This document shows, in pieces, positions 1-8,771 of a stretch of DNA of 64,000 nucleotides. A program made the translations under genes and the position numbers. The notes under the pieces were generated by a model. That model ran no database searches, had not been told where the DNA came from, and saw only the letters and a program-made list of their open reading frames with translations. This DNA comes from [Actinomadura] parvosata subsp. kistnae (GTDB taxonomy: Bacteria > Actinomycetota > Actinomycetes > Streptosporangiales > Streptosporangiaceae), in assembly GCF_900323885.1 (NCBI RefSeq), contig NZ_OOHJ01000030.1:620001-684000 (forward strand). The letters are read 5' to 3'. Each line of letters begins with the position of its first letter. The first letter of the stretch is position 1.

Positions 1-333
1 GCCCGCCTCACGCCCGGCGGATACACCGCCACGTACGACGCCCTCGTGGCCGGCCTGCGGAAACTGGCCAGGATCGGCACCGGCGACCGCATTCTCTCGA
101 TCGTCCTGATCACCGACGGCATGGCCAACCGGGGCCGCACCCTCTCCGAGTTCATGAAATATCACGACACTCTTCCGCCCGATCTCAAGCGGGTGCCGGT
201 CTACCCGGTGCTGGTCAAGGGCGCCGACGCCCGTTCCATGCGGGAGCTGGCCGACCACACCGGCGGCCGGCTCCTCGACGCCCGCCACTCCGACCTCGCC
301 ACCGCCTTCACCACCTTCCGAGCCCAGCAATAA
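1..333 (+). CDS. VWA-domain protein, 3' end only
   Basis: The window opens inside this gene, and the reading frame is open from base 1 to the TAA at 331-333. The visible 110 residues contain the hydrophobic strand and TDG signature (ILSIVLITDGMAN) of a von Willebrand factor type A domain, then a C-terminal stretch ending in a short helix. In VWA proteins this region carries part of the metal-ion-dependent adhesion site; the DxSxS part would lie upstream, outside the window. Such proteins often pair with MoxR-type ATPases, but no partner is visible. Its exact role cannot be judged. Confidence 0.75.
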   Translation, partial: ARLTPGGYTATYDALVAGLRKLARIGTGDRILSIVLITDGMANRGRTLSEFMKYHDTLPPDLKRVPVYPVLVKGADARSMRELADHTGGRLLDARHSDLATAFTTFRAQQ

Positions 334-361
334 GGTCCAGCGGCATGAGGTGACGACGTCG

Positions 362-1057
362 TCACAAGTCCTCGCCCGGGATCAGACCGGCGCGGTAGGC
401 GGCCAGCGCGGCCTGCACCCGGTTGTCGAGCCGCAGCCGCGTCAGGATGCGGTTGACACGGCTGCGCACGCTCGTCTCCGTCAGCCCGAGGGCTGCGGCG
501 ATCTCCGGGTTGGTGTGGCCCTTGGCCAGGAGGATCAGCACGTCGCGCTCGCGTTCGGTGAGCCGGTCGACGAGGTCGGCTTCGCCGGCCGTCGCGCCGG
601 GACCGGCCACGGCCGAGCGGGTGAAGGTCTCGATGAGGCGGCGGGTCGTGGACGGCGACAGGATGGACTCCCCCTCCGCGACGGTGCGGATCGCCTCCGC
701 GAGCTGGTCGGGCCGGCTGTTCTTGAGGAGGAAGCCGGCGGCGCCGGCGCGGAGGGCGGCGTGGACGTACTCGTCCAGGTCGAAGGTGGTGAGGATGAGC
801 ACCTTCGGGTGCGGGTCCGCGTGCGGCCACTGCCTGGTGATCGCCCTGGTGGCGTCCACCCCGGTCATCCCCGGCATGCGGACGTCCATGACGACGACGT
901 CCGGCCGGTGCTCGAAGGCGGCGGCGACCGCCTGGGCGCCGTCGGCGGCCTCGGACACCACGTGGAAATCCGCACGGCGTTCGATCACCATGCGCAGCGC
1001 CGTGCGGACGACCGCCTGGTCGTCGGCGAGCACGATCCTCAACGGCGGCCTCGTCAC
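362..1057 (-). CDS. NarL/LuxR-family response regulator
   Basis: A 231-residue two-component response regulator. The N-terminal receiver domain has the acidic pair ADD at residues 11-13, the phosphoacceptor Asp58 in VVVMDVRMPG, and Lys112 in FLLKNS. A LuxR-type helix-turn-helix (about residues 166-210, LTERERDVLILLAKG) follows. It should bind DNA when phosphorylated by the adjacent histidine kinase. The GTG start at 1057 overlaps the restored stop of the kinase gene as GTGA, so the two are translationally coupled. The target genes are not evident from the sequence. Confidence 0.93.
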   Translation of the reverse strand: MTRPPLRIVLADDQAVVRTALRMVIERRADFHVVSEAADGAQAVAAAFEHRPDVVVMDVRMPGMTGVDATRAITRQWPHADPHPKVLILTTFDLDEYVHAALRAGAAGFLLKNSRPDQLAEAIRTVAEGESILSPSTTRRLIETFTRSAVAGPGATAGEADLVDRLTERERDVLILLAKGHTNPEIAAALGLTETSVRSRVNRILTRLRLDNRVQAALAAYRAGLIPGEDL

Positions 1058-2210
1058 GCGGCCTCCGCACCGAGGGGCAGCGTGGCGAGCAGCCGCCAGC
1101 CGCCTTCGCCGGTGGGCCGGCGCGCAGGGTGCCCTCCAGGACCTTGACCCGTTCGCGTAATCCGGTCAGCCCCATTCCCGCGCCGCCGATGCGGCGCGGT
1201 GTGGCGCGGGACGGGCCGTTCGTGAGGGTGATGCGCAGCTCGGGGCCCTGGCGCCGGATGCAGAGCGTGACGTCGGTGGGGGCCGCGTGCTTGATGACGT
1301 TCGTCAGTCCTTCCTGCACGATCCGGTACGCGGTGAGGTGCAGCGAGCGCGGCAGCGGGCCGAGGTCGTCGTCCATGCTCACCGTGAGGGTGCAGCCGGC
1401 GCTCTCCGCGGCCTGGGTGAGCTGCCGCAGGTCACCCAGGGTGGCCTCGGGCGACGGTTCGGCGGCTTCGTCCTTGGCGGCGAGCAGGCCGAGCAGGCGC
1501 CGCATGTCCGACAGCGCGGCGTCGGCGGTGCGGGCGATCGTCGTCAGCCCCTTGCGCACCGGGTTGTCGTCCGTCGCGGCTTCGACGTGGGCGTGCGCCA
1601 CCACCGCGATGGCGCTGAGATGGTGGGCGACCACGTCGTGGAGGTCGCGGGCGATGTGGGCGCGTTCGGCGATGACCGCCCGGTGGGCGCTCAGCTCCCG
1701 CTCCGCCCGCAACTGCCCGGTCAGCTCGCGCAACCGCCGGACGTCCTCGTCGATGCGGCGCCGGCCCTGGCCGAGCAGCCAGACGCAGACCGGGAAGGCG
1801 AGCAGGATCAGGGTGCTCAAGGCCGAGGACAGCCCGACCGGCCAGGACGAGGTGGCGACGTCGGCGACGACGACGCCGCACAGCACGACCAGCCCCGCCA
1901 GCGACCGCGCCGGCGGGGCGTACCGGGCGAGCGAGTACAGCGCGACCGCCAGGAACACCGGGACGATCCGCACATCCGTGGCGGGGCCGATCACCATCGA
2001 CCAGGCCACGCACGCGACGGCCACCGCGACGAACGACAGCTGCGGATGAGTGCGGCGCCACAACAGCGGCACGGTCGGCGCGATCCACATCAGCACCGTC
2101 AACGGCGGCGCGAATGGTTGCCGCTCACCGTCCGCCATCCACACCAGCAGATTGCACATGGTCGCGCCGGCGGCGAGGAGAGCGTCGCCGGCCCAGCGAG
2201 GAGGTCGCAT
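1054..2210 (-). CDS. NarL-type sensor histidine kinase, frameshifted near the C terminus
   Basis: Membrane sensor kinase of the HisKA_3 type. Several hydrophobic segments lie in residues 8-145, a dimerisation/phosphoacceptor helix has His191 (IARDLHDVVAHH), an N box lies at EGLTNVIKHA (about 300-309), and a glycine-rich G2 box at GGAGMGLTGLRERV. After residue 366 the frame shifts at the run 1114-1116: one missing G (C on the coding strand) would restore a normal ending and a TGA at 1054-1056 overlapping the response regulator start. With that base restored the protein is 385 residues, usual for the family. As written, the frame runs on into unrelated sequence. The ATPase core is intact, so only the last 20 or so residues are affected. 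Confidence 0.85.
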
Positions 2211-2375
2211 AGCGTCCTTTGCTGAGGGCCTATGGATCGCGTACGTCGAGGATAACGCCGGCCCGCGCCCCGGGTGCTCCTCCGCGAGAATGACCCGGCA
2301 CGCGACACCCGTTGCGCGGCAATTCCTGCTGTTCGCCGAAGAAAACGCCGTGCGGGCACGGCTACGTTCGTCGGT

Positions 2376-3200
2376 ATGAGCCTGAGCGACATCGGGAAAG
2401 ACTGGACCGAACTGGGAAAGAGCGACCCGCTGTGGGCCGTTCTCACCGAGCCGGGAAGACGCCACGGCAAGTGGTCCGACGCGGAATTCATGGCCACCGG
2501 AATCATCCAGGTGAACGACGACCTGGACTGGCTCGAAAGGCACGGGATATGCGTTCCGCGCGGGCGGGCGCTCGACTTCGGCTGCGGTGCGGGCCGATTG
2601 ACGAACGCGCTGGCCAAGCATTTCCCGGAGGTCGTCGGGGTGGACATCGCCGAGCCCATGCTGCAGGAGGCGCGTCGCCTGGATCGCAGCGGCGGCCGGG
2701 TGCGCTTCGTGCACCGGGCGGCGCCCGATCTGGCCTGCTTCGAGAATGACAGTTTCGACCTGGTTTATACGGATCGGGTGCTGCAACATCTTCCGCCGGA
2801 CCTGGCGCGCGGATATCTGCGGGAACTGCTCCGGGTCGCCCGGCCCGGCGGAGCGGTCGTGGTGGGCATTCCCGACCGGGCGAAACATCCGCTGGTGGGG
2901 TTGGGCGCGCGAATGATTCCGCCAGCAGTTCTGCGTTTCGTTCAGCGAAGGGTGCTTCGTTATCCCGCTCCCATGCGTATGCATCCGATGCCGCGGCACG
3001 ACATCGCGGCCGTCGCGACCGCGCACGGCGGATTACTGCGCGGCACCAAACAGTACGGTCGTGACCCCATATGGCGGCACGTCAGGCACGTCATCCTGAT
3101 GGGCGGCGGCGCGGAAACGGGTCTCCTTTCCGCCGCGTCCGCACCCGCCGCAGCGCCGGCGCGTCCTCCCGGGCGACGCCGGCCGGTGACGCAGCCGTAG
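2376..3200 (+). CDS. class I SAM-dependent methyltransferase
   Basis: A 274-residue protein with a Rossmann-type methyltransferase core. Motif I is DFGCGAGR (residues 67-74), followed by GVDIAEPM (the acidic end of strand 2) and a motif resembling YTDRVLQHLPP. The C-terminal third is basic and may be a substrate lid. The ATG at 2376 was chosen because the methyltransferase fold begins soon after it; the frame is open upstream without an evident ribosome site. The substrate is unknown. Proximity to a MATE exporter and a second methyltransferase hints at a small-molecule tailoring/export role, but this is only inference. Confidence 0.85.
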   Translation: MSLSDIGKDWTELGKSDPLWAVLTEPGRRHGKWSDAEFMATGIIQVNDDLDWLERHGICVPRGRALDFGCGAGRLTNALAKHFPEVVGVDIAEPMLQEARRLDRSGGRVRFVHRAAPDLACFENDSFDLVYTDRVLQHLPPDLARGYLRELLRVARPGGAVVVGIPDRAKHPLVGLGARMIPPAVLRFVQRRVLRYPAPMRMHPMPRHDIAAVATAHGGLLRGTKQYGRDPIWRHVRHVILMGGGAETGLLSAASAPAAAPARPPGRRRPVTQP

Positions 3201-3224
3201 AGCATGCGGCGAGGGCCAGGTGCT

Positions 3225-3545
3225 CGGCCTCACAGGAGCACGCAGCCCCGCGATCTCCCTGCCGGACACCCGCCGCTCGCGCAGGGCGAGCCACGTTCCG
3301 AGGTGGAACCGCGCGTTGACGGCGAACTGCCGCCGGAACGCGGTGGCCGGCACTGCCCAAGCGCGGTGCGCGTCCTGCCGCACAGCGCGCCACAAGACGG
3401 CCGGCACCAGCAGCATGAGCGGGACGCGGTCTGCGGCGAACATGCTCGTGGTCTCCGACCCAGGAGGGGAAGCCAGGCAGTTCCTCCAGCGTGTGCAGGA
3501 CGTAGACGCCGAACGGCTCCTGCGGCTCGGCACCGGTTGGCCGCG
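3225..3545 (-). pseudogene. decayed HXXEE-domain membrane protein
   Basis: Two minus-strand fragments in different frames resemble the HXXEE family. The upstream fragment (about 3540-3440) reads VYVLHTLEELPGFPSW and so contains a literal H-x-x-E-E. In another frame (about 3441-3240) hydrophobic sequence follows, ending with NARFHLGTWLALRE, like the family's conserved distal histidine region. Neither fragment has a convincing start, and the frames break near 3440. This is pattern recognition, not a database match. It lies downstream of the MATE gene on the same strand. Confidence 0.4.
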
Positions 3546-3567
3546 CCGGCTCGGTGCCCCGGGAGTT

Positions 3568-4917
3568 CTACACGGCTGCCTGAGCGGCACTGCCCCTGGC
3601 CGACAGTTGTCGTACGTGCCGTACGGCGACGAACGGCACCGTCACGCCGATCAGGTTGCAGCACGCCACCGCGGCGTAGAAGCCGTCCGCGCGGCCGGTG
3701 GCGTGTGCGGCCGCCGCGCCGGTCGCGACGATCAGGCCGAAGTAGATGGCGTTGAGCACGATGGCACGGAAGCCGCCGCCGGTCTCCTCCATGACGGTCA
3801 GCGAGGCGAGCACCGGCCCCTGGACGGCGTAGGTGAGCGCCACAGCGCCCAGGTAATTACCCGCCTCCACGGCCACCCCGGCGTCGCCCCCTATCAGCCG
3901 CGCCACCACGTCATGCAGCGACCACACCAGCACCGCGATCACCACGTAGGTCGCGACGGTGACCTCGATGCCGCCGCGCATCGACGCACGGATCCGCCCC
4001 CATGCGCCCGCGCCGCGTTGCTGGTTGATGGTGATCGCCGTGGCCGTGCCCAGGACCATGCCCGGCAGCAGCACGAGGCCCTGGAGGGTGGAGACGACGG
4101 TGAACCCGGCCACGGCGTTCTGCCCGTACTTCCCGAGGACGGCGATGACCGCGAAGTTGTAGGCGGAGAGCACGAGAAAGGACATCGCGATCGGTACGCC
4201 GATGCGGCGCAGGTCGGTGACCACCTCGCGCCGCCAGACCCGTACGGCCGCCGGATGCCACAACTCGGTGCGGCGCAGCAGCACCACACCCATGGCCAGG
4301 CCGATCACACCCGCTGCGGCCTCGGCGACGGGCACCGCCGCGATCCCGACGCCGGCCCCGAGCCCGAGGCCGGCCACGACCCCGATCCGCACGCCCGCCG
4401 TACAAATGACGAGGAGGGTGGCCTGCCGCACATACCCGTAGCCGCGCAGGCTGGACGCGCACAACTCCGCCCCGACTGCCAGCAGGCCGGCGGCGCTCGT
4501 CCAGCGCAGGAAGGAGGCGACGGTGTCGCGCAGCCCGGCGTCCACATGGAGGAGCCCAAGCAGAAAGGGGGCCGCGACCGCGAGGACCAGGCACAGGGCC
4601 GCGCCGAGCCCGAGCCATACCCGGGCCAGGCTCGCGGCGTTCGACAGCACGTCCTGGGGGCGCCCGGCCCCTTTACTGATGGCGGCGGCGACCTGGTTGC
4701 AGACCGCGAAACCCACACTCAGAGCGAGGACGATGAGGCTGACCGGCTGGTACAGGGCACGCACATAAATGGCCTCGCCTCCCATGCGTCCGAGAATGGC
4801 GACGATTCCGAGCTGAGCGGCGAAATTGAGGGACTCGGCCACAAAAAGAGGAACAGCGAGGCCGGAGATGGCCCGCCACACCCCGCTTCTTTTATGCGCG
4901 GCAAAGAGAGGAAACAT
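3568..4917 (-). CDS. MATE-family multidrug/metabolite exporter
   Basis: A 449-residue integral membrane protein with about twelve hydrophobic segments in two homologous halves, typical of MATE cation-coupled antiporters. Features include the early stretch AVPLFVAESLNFAAQ, a mid-protein repeat of it (GVPIAMSFLVLSAYNFA), and a short C-terminal tail. The ATG at 4917 was chosen because GGAGG lies six bases upstream. An ATG 60 bases further up has its purine run too close. Transcribed away from the methyltransferase that starts at 5133, with a shared 200-bp promoter region. Substrate unknown. Confidence 0.88.
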   Translation of the reverse strand: MFPLFAAHKRSGVWRAISGLAVPLFVAESLNFAAQLGIVAILGRMGGEAIYVRALYQPVSLIVLALSVGFAVCNQVAAAISKGAGRPQDVLSNAASLARVWLGLGAALCLVLAVAAPFLLGLLHVDAGLRDTVASFLRWTSAAGLLAVGAELCASSLRGYGYVRQATLLVICTAGVRIGVVAGLGLGAGVGIAAVPVAEAAAGVIGLAMGVVLLRRTELWHPAAVRVWRREVVTDLRRIGVPIAMSFLVLSAYNFAVIAVLGKYGQNAVAGFTVVSTLQGLVLLPGMVLGTATAITINQQRGAGAWGRIRASMRGGIEVTVATYVVIAVLVWSLHDVVARLIGGDAGVAVEAGNYLGAVALTYAVQGPVLASLTVMEETGGGFRAIVLNAIYFGLIVATGAAAAHATGRADGFYAAVACCNLIGVTVPFVAVRHVRQLSARGSAAQAAV

Positions 4918-5132
4918 GCGGACCTCCAGGAACGCGACGACTCGACGCGCCAATTGACTGTGGGACCATAGCGACATTCCTCAAGAAATGTCCACAGAGG
5001 GATGAAGATTCGCGCAATCTCGACCAGCACCGGGGCCTTCACCTCGGATACACCCGCCCTCAGAACCCGATCTCCACAAGATCTCGACAACTCTTCCTCA
5101 AGAGCTGCATCTGCCTCTGATTGGCTGTCCGC

Positions 5133-5909
5133 ATGATCGACAACGACTCTCGTTCTCGCCCGGACCCGATCGCCTACCTCGACCACGTCGCCGCCAGCAC
5201 AGCAGGCCGCGACTACAAGCAGCAGGTCCTGGAACTACTGGATCTCCACCGGGGGCAGACCGTGCTCGACCTCGGTTGCGGACCGGGAACCGACCTGGCG
5301 GCGATGGCCACCGCTGTCACCCCGGCGGGCCAGGTCATCGGGGTGGACCGGGACCCCCTGATGATCGCCGAGGCCCGCGCCCGCCTGGCAGGACAACCCT
5401 CGGTCGAGATCCGCTCGGGAGACGTCCAAGCGCTGCCGCTGGACGATGAAAGCGTCGATCGGGCACGCACCGACCGGGTGCTCCAGCATGTGGCGGATCC
5501 GACGCGGGTCCTGGCGGAGTTCCGCCGGGTGGCCCGCCCTGGAGCGCGGATCGTCATGGCCGAACCCGACTGGGAAGGGCTGCTGATCGACTCCCCGCAA
5601 CCGGCCATGGGCCGGGGACTGGTCCGGTTCCTGACCACGGAGATCATCCGCAACCCGGCCATCGGCCGCGGCCTGGCCCGGCTGTGCCGGGAGGCAGGAC
5701 TGGTGGTGCGGTCCGTGGTGACAGCCGTGCCCGTGTTCCGCGACTTCACGACCGCCGACCACCTCTTCGCGCTCCGCCGCAACGTCACCTGGGCCATCGA
5801 CGCCGGTTACCTCACGCAGGACGCCGAAGAATGGATCGACGACCTCAGCTCTCAGCCATTCCTGGCCTCGGCCTTGCTGTTCTTGGTGGTGGCCGAGATT
5901 CCCTCGTGA
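5133..5909 (+). CDS. class I SAM-dependent methyltransferase (UbiE-like)
   Basis: A 258-residue methyltransferase with motif I LDLGCGPGTDL (about residues 45-55), the following acidic strand GVDRDPLM, and DVQALPLDDESVDRA followed by DRVLQHV, the pattern of UbiE/COQ5-like enzymes. The C-terminal helices probably form the acceptor pocket. The ATG at 5133 is preferred over a TTG four codons upstream; neither has a strong ribosome site. It is divergent from the MATE exporter gene. The acceptor is unknown. Confidence 0.87.
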   Translation: MIDNDSRSRPDPIAYLDHVAASTAGRDYKQQVLELLDLHRGQTVLDLGCGPGTDLAAMATAVTPAGQVIGVDRDPLMIAEARARLAGQPSVEIRSGDVQALPLDDESVDRARTDRVLQHVADPTRVLAEFRRVARPGARIVMAEPDWEGLLIDSPQPAMGRGLVRFLTTEIIRNPAIGRGLARLCREAGLVVRSVVTAVPVFRDFTTADHLFALRRNVTWAIDAGYLTQDAEEWIDDLSSQPFLASALLFLVVAEIPS

Positions 5910-6211
5910 ACAAGTCGGCGCCCGCTTGCCGGTGCGATTCGAGCCGCACCCGCTCGGCGCCGACCGTCAGGCTCCGGCGAGGGCGACTTGCCCGGTCGAG
6001 GGCGCGGCGGGCGTCAGTGACACGTGGACTTACTTCAGCGGCCCCACAATCCTCAGGAGGGGCTCATGATGGGCGCCTAATCAATCGCGGGGTGAGCGGG
6101 TTTTGCTGCCGCGATGATACTACTCAGCTTCCTGTTATGAGGATTGACGCTACGCCAGGCCTCTACTGCGGACGGGCGGAGACGATGTGGAAACCCCGTA
6201 AGATCTCGTGA
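5910..6211. other. intergenic stretch, no convincing gene
   Basis: About 300 bases between the methyltransferase and the phosphotransferase. A Shine-Dalgarno-like AGGAGG at about 6055 precedes a four-codon frame that stops at once, so it does not mark a real gene. A seven-base stem ATCGCGG (6084-6090) / CCGCGAT (6109-6115) is present, but nothing else is recognisable. Confidence 0.4.
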
Positions 6212-6946
6212 ATGGGGTGGGAAGCACTGGCGCAGTGGGGTGACGACGTCGCCCGTATCGAACCGCTCACGGGCGGAGTAGCCAACGACGTGTGGAGCGT
6301 GCGCATCGACGGGCACCGTGCCGTCGGTCGTCTCGGCACCAGGAGCGACGCCGATCTCGCATGGGAGACCGAGCTCCTCGTGTACCTCGACCGTGCGGGC
6401 ATGACCGTGCCGGTGCCGATCCCGACCAAGGACGGCCGGCTCTTCGCCGACGGCCTGGTGGTGATGACCTACGTGGAGGGCGGGCCGCCCGAGTCGCAGG
6501 CCGACTGGCGTCGCGTGGCCGACACGCTCCGTGAGCTGCACCGGTTGACGCGGGGCTGGCCGCAGCGCCCAGGGTGGCGATCGTCGACCGACCTCCTGCA
6601 CGCCGACACAGGGACCAGGATCGACCTCGGCGCGATGCCCGCGGAGGGCGTTGCCCGGTGCCGGGCAGCGTGGGCGCGACTGTCCGGACGTCCGACCTGC
6701 GTCGTGCACGGCAACCCCAACAATCCCGGCAACGTCCGCATGACCGCGAGCCAGGTCGCGCTGATCGACTGGGACGAGTCGCACGTCGACGTCCCCGACC
6801 TCGACCTCGTGCTGCCCGGCAACGCCGCCGGCCTCGACGACACCGCGCACGACATCGCCGCTCAAGCCTCAGCCGCCTGGGAAGCCGCCGTCTGCTGGGA
6901 CGACGACTACTCGGTCAAGCGGCTCGCCGAGGTTCGCGCCGTCTGA
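6212..6946 (+). CDS. APH-like phosphotransferase with altered catalytic loop
   Basis: A 244-residue protein with the aminoglycoside phosphotransferase/choline kinase fold: N-lobe LTGGVANDVW (nucleotide loop), hinge MTYVEGG, C-lobe catalytic loop and IDWDE metal-binding segment (about residues 185-189). The catalytic loop reads HGNPNNPGN (166-174) where the family usually has HGD followed by an Asn, so the expected catalytic Asp appears as Asn. Either the enzyme is inactive or this is a subfamily variant. No substrate can be inferred. Confidence 0.8.
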   Translation: MGWEALAQWGDDVARIEPLTGGVANDVWSVRIDGHRAVGRLGTRSDADLAWETELLVYLDRAGMTVPVPIPTKDGRLFADGLVVMTYVEGGPPESQADWRRVADTLRELHRLTRGWPQRPGWRSSTDLLHADTGTRIDLGAMPAEGVARCRAAWARLSGRPTCVVHGNPNNPGNVRMTASQVALIDWDESHVDVPDLDLVLPGNAAGLDDTAHDIAAQASAAWEAAVCWDDDYSVKRLAEVRAV

Positions 6947-7189
6947 GCACTGCAGGCGACGAATGGCTGAGATGCTCCCACCGCGCACGTGGACGTTCCG
7001 GGCGGACGACGTCGCATGCCATCGCCTCTTGGGCCGATAAGCCCGCTGACACCTCTGCGCGATACTTCACCGAGGGCGAGCGGTGGTCCGGTAGCCGACC
7101 ATCCCCGTCATGACGCGGAACTGCGACAGTCGTCGACGCATTCGCACCCTCCCCTGGGAACGCAGGGCTATCCGAGGGAATGCCCATTG

Positions 7190-7213
7190 TTCACGGAGAT
7201 GCGTCTCCGTGAA
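7190..7213. terminator. perfect 10-bp stem-loop
   Basis: TTCACGGAGA (7190-7199), loop TGCG, TCTCCGTGAA (7204-7213). The stem is perfect with a four-base loop. There is no T-tract, so it could be a factor-independent terminator of actinomycete type, a processed RNA element or an operator. Confidence 0.4.
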
Positions 7214-7234
7214 GAGGCGGCGCGGCCATGCGCC

Positions 7235-7249
7235 GATGAAACTTTCATC
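7235..7249. promoter_or_regulatory. 15-bp palindrome, possible operator
   Basis: GATGAAA-C-TTTCATC is an odd-length perfect palindrome in the same gene-free stretch. It is A/T-rich against a G/C-rich background, as many operator sites are. No adjacent regulator gene is visible. Confidence 0.3.
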
Positions 7250-7678
7250 AATGCCGGTGCGCGCTGGTCGAACCCACCATCCCAGAACGTGCCCGTCCGA
7301 CCGAAAAGGTGCGGCATAGCGCACAGAAGTTCGCCAAGCACGGACGCGGCGACAATGGCCTTTTCAGCTCTCGCTTCTGCGCAGAGTTCGGAATATGGAC
7401 CAGAATAAATCCCGCTCCCTCCGAGCCCGAAAGCTCACCACAGAAAGGGCCTTGTCACAACCGTTGACAGCGGTTCCCGGCAACGATCAAAGTATGCATG
7501 CTTGTCAAGCACTCGAGGGCGACTCAGCAGCGCAGTCAAATGTCCGAGCCGGTCGGTATTCGGGCCGGCCGACCCGAGGTGAGCGGAGGCAACGGCCGAC
7601 AGCTTCTCGTGACAAATGGTCAATACTGCCGCTGCATTCGTATGGATCGACCCAATACCCTTCCCTGTAAGGAGAAGC

Positions 7679-7981
7679 ATGCGAAACGTCACGTTGCTCC
7701 GCCGATTCGGCCTCGTCTCAGCGCTGGCGGTCGGCCTGGCAACCGCGCCGGCGGCCGCGCACGCCGACGGCTACGACACTCCCCGCAGCGCCACTGCTGT
7801 GGGGGCGGGCAACACCTACGCGGAAGGAATAGCGGCGGCCGAACGACGGGCCCGGCAGGCCGTCCTCGCGGTCGGCCACGACTGCACCCCGGGGACCTAC
7901 TACACTTCCGGCGTCTACAGCTCTCCGGGTGGCGGCACCTGGGTCTTCCAGTCCACCCACGAGGCGATGTGCGTGGACTGA
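7679..7981 (+). CDS. small secreted protein of unknown function
   Basis: A 100-residue protein. It begins with a Sec signal peptide (basic MRNVTLLRR, hydrophobic core, AHA before about residue 30), leaving a mature domain of about 70 residues. The mature part has two cysteines (in HDCTPG and near the end in AMCVD) that could form a disulfide, and it is rich in Gly, Ser, Thr and Tyr. The ATG at 7679 has a good AAGGAGA site six bases upstream. No family recognised. A strong inverted repeat follows the stop. Confidence 0.75.
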   Translation: MRNVTLLRRFGLVSALAVGLATAPAAAHADGYDTPRSATAVGAGNTYAEGIAAAERRARQAVLAVGHDCTPGTYYTSGVYSSPGGGTWVFQSTHEAMCVD

Positions 7982-7997
7982 TCACGTTCCAGCTGAT

Positions 7998-8053
7998 CGG
8001 CCTCCGCCGGCGCTGCCCGGGCACTGCAGCCCCGCTGCCCGCAGCGGAGGCCG
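7998..8053 (+). terminator. inverted repeat after secreted-protein gene
   Basis: CGGCCTCCGC (7998-8007) pairs perfectly with GCGGAGGCCG (8044-8053). It starts 16 bases after the stop of the secreted-protein gene and is probably its transcription terminator. It lacks a T-run. Confidence 0.4.
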
Positions 8054-8225
8054 TTCCATGAACCCCTCGATGTTGCCTCTAGGAGATCCCGACCAAGGCG
8101 TCCTCAGCACCAGTCCACAACACGTCCACACGCCCACGACGAGCACCGTGCTCCCCATTCCCCGGTCCACTACAGTCTTGGACACGCGGCCGACTGCCGC
8201 AACCTGAGAGGAGAGCCTCCGCACC

Positions 8226-8741
8226 ATGTGCCGGCAGCGACCCGATCTTGAGCTCGCCGCCCGCCTGGACCGGATGTAGAAAGCCCGGGCGGCGGCATCC
8301 GCCACAGCACCTACCGCCATTTCGCAGAAGGCAGCTCAGACGTGGGTCCAGGCCGCGCTCGACACCCTCCACCGCACTCGCAGCGGCTCCTTCGGCCACC
8401 TGTTCACTGCGCTGTTCGCCCCGCCACTCCCTCCTGGGTCTGCGAACGGACCTGCGTCCTACATGGCCGCGTCGAAGGGCGCCTTTCGAACTCGACATCG
8501 CCCATCCGCCAGAGCGCATCAGGTGAAGACCGCCCTCAGGCCAGGAGAATCGATCTTCACGAGAGATACCGCCGCGGCGCGGGCAGGCTGTTGTTGGCAA
8601 GGTCGCTGTGCCAACGGGCGCAGGTCATTGTCTGCTCCAGATCCTCGCGTACCTGGAGCAGGCGCTGCCATGGAACCGAATGGTGACAGGCAGATCGCCG
8701 CGAACCGGTCCCTCTGGGGCGGTATGGGGGGTATCACTCCA
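8226..8741 (+). pseudogene. hypothetical frame with in-frame TAG, cut by the insertion sequence
   Basis: A frame beginning at the ATG at 8226 (preceded by GAGGAGAG) codes for a plausible helical protein (RPDLELAARLDRM), but a TAG at 8277 interrupts it. The same frame then stays open past 8460 with AISQKAAQTWVQAALDTL and similar sequence, and runs into the IS left end. It may be a remnant gene with an amber stop, a small gene, or chance. Family not recognised. Confidence 0.3.
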
Positions 8742-8769
8742 GGGGCTCTGCCAAGATTCCCGTGGTAAC
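8734..8769 (+). repeat. IS left terminal inverted repeat
   Basis: 36-bp terminal repeat, matching the complement of 10376-10411 at 33 positions. The mismatches are at 8739, 8761 and 8767. Confidence 0.85.
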
Positions 8770-8771
8770 GC

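Larger units (their letters stand above)
6947..7678. other. 732-bp intergenic region with strong hairpin and palindrome
   Basis: No open frame here has actinomycete-like coding character. It holds a perfect 10-bp hairpin (7190-7213), a 15-bp palindrome (7235-7249), and the leader of the small secreted protein gene. Base composition is more mixed than in the flanking genes. Confidence 0.5.

Noticed and set aside
201..3026. 941-codon open frame on the minus strand
   Set aside because: It reads the kinase in frame only in part (about 1120-2210). The rest is antisense to the methyltransferase or an out-of-frame reading of the response regulator, caused by the kinase frameshift and G/C-rich codon bias.
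3220..4971. 583-codon plus-strand frame opposite the MATE gene
   Set aside because: Composition is His/Asp/Gly/Arg-rich without domains, typical of the antisense of a hydrophobic high-GC gene.
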